A program made the position numbers and the translations under genes. From assembly GCA_002434915.1 (NCBI GenBank), contig DJLG01000038.1:4595-13168 (forward strand): a stretch of 8,574 nt of DNA, in the 5' to 3' direction. Under the pieces are notes generated by a model. That model was not told the origin of the DNA, did no database searches, and saw nothing but the letters and a program-made list of their open reading frames with translations. Each line of letters begins with the position of its first letter. Position 1 is the stretch's first letter. This document shows, piece after piece, positions 5,554 to 8,574 of this stretch. The stretch is from Proteobacteria bacterium UBA6522 (GTDB lineage: Bacteria > Pseudomonadota > Gammaproteobacteria > Steroidobacterales > Rariloculaceae).

Positions 5554-7743
5554 GTGCGCGTCTATATTTATGCGGTGAATGTGGTTGTTAGTATTGCCTT
5601 GCTATTGGCAGCATCAGCTCTGTTCGCCCAGAATTCAGAGTCTAATAGCGTTGTTTTAGGCAGCATACAAAAAAACCTTCAGATTCATCGAACGATGACT
5701 CCGCCAGTACTTGATGGGGTATTGGATGATGAGGCGTGGATTCATGCATCAAGCATCGAGGATTTGCATCAGTATGAACCTGTTGATCATGCTGAACCAA
5801 GCGAGCGCACGATTGTCTACATCACTTACGATGATGATTTTTTGTATGTCGCTGCCCGCATGTGGGATAGCGAGCCTGGTGAGATCCGAGCACGACAGCT
5901 TGTTCAAAACGGGAGTGCTCGTTGGGATGATGGGTTTACTATCTACCTGGATCCATTCAACAATAAGCGTACGGGCTACATGTTCCAAACAAATCCGAAT
6001 GGCGTTAGGACTCAGGGCACGTTTGAGACCCCAACTCAGCTTAATCGTGATTGGGATGACATATGGTATGCCGAGGCTCTGATTAATGAAGAAGGTTGGG
6101 CTGCTGAATTAGCCATTCCTTTCAAAACGCTTAATTTTGATGCTAATAATCAAGACTGGGGCTTCACACTTGAGCGGTATATAGCACGAAAGCAGGAAGC
6201 TATTTCTTGGTCCTCTTATAACCGAGAAGTTGACCCAGGGTCTGCAGGTTTGATAACAGGGTTGGTTGGTTTGCAACAGGGTAGGGGGCTAGATTTTGTG
6301 CCAACAATGGTCACTACTCAATCCAAAAATCATGCAAAAGGGTCTAAAACATCTGAAACGCAACCAGCTCTCGACGTTTTTTATAACTTAACGCCATCAC
6401 TGACGGGAGTCCTATCTCTCAACACTGATTTTTCGGCAACAGAGGTTGATGATCGGCAAGTTAATCTGTCTCGCTTTAGTTTGTTTTTTCCAGAAAAGCG
6501 GGACTTCTTTCTTCAGGACTCTGACATTTTTTCTTTCGGAGACCTCAGACGAAATGGAATGCCATTTCACTCACGCCGCATTGGATTGAGCGCGGGTGGC
6601 CAGCCAGTAGATTTAGATATTGGCACTAAGCTTACAGGGCGCGTTGGACGTTTCAATGTTGGTGTTCTGGGTGTACAGCAAGATGGTTTTGAGGACGTTA
6701 GTAGCAGTAATCTCTTTGTTGGAAGAGTCGCAGCCAATGTATTTCGTGAGTCAAGTGTCGGTCTTATAGTGACTGATGGTGACCCAAGATCAAATTTAGA
6801 CAACTCTTTGGCGGGAGTCGATTTTCGTTACCGGAATACTGAGTTTGCTGAGAGACATAGTCTTGAAGGTGGAGCCTGGTTTCAAAGTACTGATACACAA
6901 GGGATTGAAAAAGAGCAGGACGCTTGGGGAGTGAATCTGGGGACTTCTAACAACAATGAGGGTTTCGAAGGAGATTTTTCATTTCAACATATTGAGGAAA
7001 ACTTTAACCCTGCTCTTGGGTTTGTTAATAGACGAGGTATCGAATTTACAGATGTAAGCGTTGGTTATAGGCACCTTCCAGAGATTCTTTGGTTAAGGGA
7101 ACTAACTCATGGTCTAACCGTTCGCAGTTATGAAAAGATATCTGGCGGGTTAGAGAGTCGTTTTATGTTTATGGAGCCATTTGAACTTGAAACAAATAAT
7201 GGGGATACCTTTGGTACACAAGTGATCTATAACCGAGAGGTATTGATCGAACCCTTTGAAATTGTTGATGGCGTTGTGATTTCTCCTGGCGATTATGAGT
7301 ATTCCTCATACGGATTTGAACTCGCAGGGGCAAGCGAACGAGTATTTGCGCCAAGTTTTGAGTATTCGCAAGGGGAATTCTTCACAGGTGACCGGTCTGA
7401 GGTATCGATCGGCGGAGAATGGCGCCCTAACCGACGTCTTTTTATGGGCTTAGCGTATGAATATAACGACATTGTGTTACCCAATGGCAGTTTTATAACC
7501 CGTCTAGTGCAGTTAGATCTCAATGTTGCATTCAATGTCAGATGGTCTTGGGTGAACTTAATTCAGTATGACAATGAATCAAAAACGGCTGGTATCAATA
7601 GTCGATTACGTTGGAATCCCAGAGCAGGACAGGATCTGTATGTAGTCCTTCATCATGGTTTCAACGCAACTGGGGTTTTTCGGGGCCTTCAATCGACAGA
7701 CTCACAATTATCGGTCAAATACACCCAGACATTTCGATTCTAG
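5554..7743 (+). CDS. Outer-membrane DUF5916 protein with CBM9-like N-terminal domain
   Basis: From GTG 5554 this is 729 residues. AGGG at 5541-5544 lies 9 nt upstream, and the start gives a clean signal peptide (residues 1-26, MRVYIY, then a hydrophobic stretch ending ALFAQ). An in-frame TTG at 5500 would add 18 non-signal-like residues. The N-terminal domain (about 45-245) has the CBM9-like signature: LDGVLDDEAW (53-62), VYITYDDDFLYVAARMWD (88-105), DDGFTIYLDPFNN (125-137), GYMFQTNPNGVR (141-152) and an AELAIPFKTLNF segment. After about residue 245 the sequence alternates as amphipathic strands through FFPEKRDFFLQDSDIFSFG to a C-terminal KYTQTFRF. Ending in Phe matches the outer-membrane barrel signal. 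This is the DUF5916 layout. The role is not established; binding or uptake of a carbohydrate-like ligand is inference. No TonB box or partner gene is visible nearby. Confidence 0.88.
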   Translation: MRVYIYAVNVVVSIALLLAASALFAQNSESNSVVLGSIQKNLQIHRTMTPPVLDGVLDDEAWIHASSIEDLHQYEPVDHAEPSERTIVYITYDDDFLYVAARMWDSEPGEIRARQLVQNGSARWDDGFTIYLDPFNNKRTGYMFQTNPNGVRTQGTFETPTQLNRDWDDIWYAEALINEEGWAAELAIPFKTLNFDANNQDWGFTLERYIARKQEAISWSSYNREVDPGSAGLITGLVGLQQGRGLDFVPTMVTTQSKNHAKGSKTSETQPALDVFYNLTPSLTGVLSLNTDFSATEVDDRQVNLSRFSLFFPEKRDFFLQDSDIFSFGDLRRNGMPFHSRRIGLSAGGQPVDLDIGTKLTGRVGRFNVGVLGVQQDGFEDVSSSNLFVGRVAANVFRESSVGLIVTDGDPRSNLDNSLAGVDFRYRNTEFAERHSLEGGAWFQSTDTQGIEKEQDAWGVNLGTSNNNEGFEGDFSFQHIEENFNPALGFVNRRGIEFTDVSVGYRHLPEILWLRELTHGLTVRSYEKISGGLESRFMFMEPFELETNNGDTFGTQVIYNREVLIEPFEIVDGVVISPGDYEYSSYGFELAGASERVFAPSFEYSQGEFFTGDRSEVSIGGEWRPNRRLFMGLAYEYNDIVLPNGSFITRLVQLDLNVAFNVRWSWVNLIQYDNESKTAGINSRLRWNPRAGQDLYVVLHHGFNATGVFRGLQSTDSQLSVKYTQTFRF

Positions 7744-7754
7744 TCTGACTAGAA
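7738..7754. repeat. Short hairpin spanning the DUF5916 stop codon
   Basis: TTCTAGT (7738-7744) and ACTAGAA (7748-7754) form a perfect 7-bp stem with a CTG loop that includes the TAG stop codon. No T-tract follows, so it is not a classical terminator. It could protect the mRNA 3' end or be chance. Confidence 0.35.
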
Positions 7755-7823
7755 GCAAAAGCCATATATTTAGTGATTGTCGTGCCATTTTCTACTGGCT
7801 TAGGGCATCGTTATTCGCTCAAT

Positions 7824-7847
7824 ACGCTTAATAGTTGAGTTAAGCGT
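7824..7847. repeat. Perfect 8-bp inverted repeat upstream of the YVTN promoter
   Basis: ACGCTTAA (7824-7831) and TTAAGCGT (7840-7847) are exact inverted repeats around an 8-nt centre. The right arm ends immediately before the candidate -35 box. The position suits an operator, or alternatively a terminator for the DUF5916 transcript, although the following sequence (TTGTGTC) is a poor T-tract. A second repeat, CTCAA (7818-7822) with TTGAG (7835-7839), interleaves with it. Confidence 0.45.
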
Positions 7848-7876
7848 TTGTGTCGGCATCAAAAGTCTCGTATAAA
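7848..7876 (+). promoter_or_regulatory. Candidate promoter for the leader ORF and YVTN gene
   Basis: TTGTGT (7848-7853) and TATAAA (7871-7876) are separated by 17 nt. The -10 box matches the sigma70 consensus at five of six positions and the -35 at three. Transcription would begin near 7883, about 25 nt before the leader ORF and about 92 nt before the YVTN start. Confidence 0.45.
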
Positions 7877-7907
7877 GGGTAAAGCACATTTGTGTGGGGG
7901 AGTTTTA

Positions 7908-7982
7908 ATGGGGCTTGCTGAACGGCTTGCTGGTCAATTTTTAATGCAGCACACGGACGTGCCGGAGGTTATCAATGAATAA
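7908..7982 (+). CDS. 24-codon leader ORF overlapping the YVTN gene start
   Basis: ATG at 7908 is preceded by GGGGGAG (7896-7902) with a 5-nt gap, one of the strongest ribosome binding sites in the window. The frame encodes MGLAERLAGQF then LMQHTDVPEVINE and stops with TAA at 7980-7982. It therefore overlaps the YVTN ATG (7975) by 8 nt in a different frame. The ribosome binding site of the YVTN gene (GGAGG, 7964-7968) lies inside its last codons. The layout fits translational coupling or a regulatory leader peptide. The peptide has no signal sequence, no membrane segment and no attenuator-like run of a single amino acid. It contains a tandem nucleotide repeat, GGCTTGCTG at 7912-7920 and 7924-7932. 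I do not recognise it. A function in cis is more likely than a stable protein, and a chance ORF cannot be excluded. Confidence 0.45.
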   Translation: MGLAERLAGQFLMQHTDVPEVINE

Positions 7983-8574
7983 CGCCCAAAAATCACGATG
8001 TTTTCTTGTATCACTAGGGGTATGTCTTTTTTGGACATCTACGCTAGTTGCGCAAGACACAGTAGTTCGAATTATTCAGACTAATTATGCTGGTAGCAAT
8101 GCACATATTATTGATCCGAATACCAATAAAGTTGTGGATATTATTGAGAATGTCCCTAAAGCTCATGCGGTAGTTAATCATCCGGATGGAACATATTTTT
8201 ATTTTGCTAATGAGCATGACCATAATATTGATATTGTCGATGCAAAGACTCTTGAGGTGGTTGATCGAATTCCTCTAGTCGAGCGCCCGAATAAGCTTGT
8301 TATCAACAAGACTCAAAATAAACTTTATGTAGGTATTCGTGATTCAGCACACTTGCAGATAATAGACTTAGAGTCCCATAAGGTTATTAAGACCCTTCCA
8401 GTACATGCAGGTATTCATAATGTTTATGTCACTAAGGATGACCGTTATATTATTGCGGGACTCGGCAAGCATCCTGACTCTCTAGAAGAGCCAACAATTC
8501 AGGTTATTGACGCCAGTACTGACGAAATTGCTTTTGGTATTTCCTTGGAAGGCTTTAGGGTACGACCCATGGCA
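7975..8574 (+). CDS. Exported YVTN-type beta-propeller protein, N-terminal part
   Basis: The frame is open from ATG 7975 to the window end, giving 200 residues of an incomplete protein. GGAGG at 7964-7968 lies 6 nt upstream. The signal peptide is about residues 1-26 (basic NNAQKSR, hydrophobic CFLVSLGVCLFW, cleavage near LVAQ). The mature part shows blades of the YVTN/surface-layer propeller type. Repeats have the form V-x-V-I-D-x-x-T/S-x-K/E-V with a preceding L-Y-V-G/Y-V-T-strand: HIIDPNTNKVVDII (44-57), IDIVDAKTLEVVDRI (85-99), KLYVGIRDSAHLQIIDLESHKVIKTL (in parts 116-141), VYVTKDDRYIIAG (150-162) and IQVIDASTDEI (175-185). A seven-bladed periplasmic propeller is expected. Some relatives accompany PQQ- or heme-dependent oxidoreductases, but no such gene is visible here. 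Function and partner are unknown. The start overlaps a leader ORF by 8 nt. Confidence 0.85.
   Translation, partial: MNNAQKSRCFLVSLGVCLFWTSTLVAQDTVVRIIQTNYAGSNAHIIDPNTNKVVDIIENVPKAHAVVNHPDGTYFYFANEHDHNIDIVDAKTLEVVDRIPLVERPNKLVINKTQNKLYVGIRDSAHLQIIDLESHKVIKTLPVHAGIHNVYVTKDDRYIIAGLGKHPDSLEEPTIQVIDASTDEIAFGISLEGFRVRPMA

Noticed and set aside
5711..6082. Second forward ORF inside the DUF5916 gene
   Set aside because: It lies in another frame of the conserved CBM9-like region, and its protein shows no family signature.
7848..7907. Longer leader ORF starting at TTG 7848
   Set aside because: The frame is open, but the TTG coincides with the candidate -35 box and has no ribosome binding site. ATG 7908 has a strong one.

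Overview
The window looks like chromosomal DNA of a Gram-negative bacterium, most likely a marine-type gammaproteobacterium. Clues are the outer-membrane barrel protein ending in aromatic Phe, the run of Sec-exported proteins, the moderately AT-rich composition by eye, and the combination of DUF6152, NHL-propeller, DUF5916 and YVTN-propeller families. The taxonomic guess is inference. I see no mobile element, CRISPR array, tRNA, rRNA or phage gene.

Layout. Positions 1-711 hold the C-terminal part of an MFS permease, cut by the window edge. Three forward genes follow: a small exported DUF6152 protein (781-1149), an exported protein of a recurrent but unnamed family (1166-1945) and an exported NHL-type beta-propeller (2026-3246). 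A short convergent spacer separates them from a reverse-strand pair transcribed from about 5272. That pair is an exported beta-lactamase-fold serine hydrolase (5247-3781) and, 14 bp downstream, a cytoplasmic hotdog-fold acyl-CoA thioesterase (3766-3329). A divergent AT-rich spacer of about 300 bp, rich in small palindromes, precedes a large forward gene (5554-7743). It encodes a signal peptide, a CBM9-like domain and a DUF5916 outer-membrane barrel. After another regulatory-looking spacer, a 24-codon leader ORF (7908-7982) overlaps the start of a YVTN-type beta-propeller gene (7975 onward) that runs off the window.

How the genes may work together. Five of the eight predicted long proteins carry convincing Sec signal peptides, and a sixth (DUF5916) carries one if translation starts at 5554. 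The region is therefore an envelope-protein neighbourhood rather than a cytoplasmic pathway. The DUF6152, unnamed and NHL genes are co-oriented with small gaps and plausibly form one transcription unit. The serine hydrolase and thioesterase form a tight bicistron behind a good sigma70-like promoter. No specific substrate can be read from the sequence.

The points most worth following up are: the predicted mature N-terminus of the DUF6152 protein, which begins His-His and could form a copper histidine-brace; the leader ORF coupled to the YVTN gene; and the palindrome-rich control regions in front of the DUF5916 and YVTN genes.
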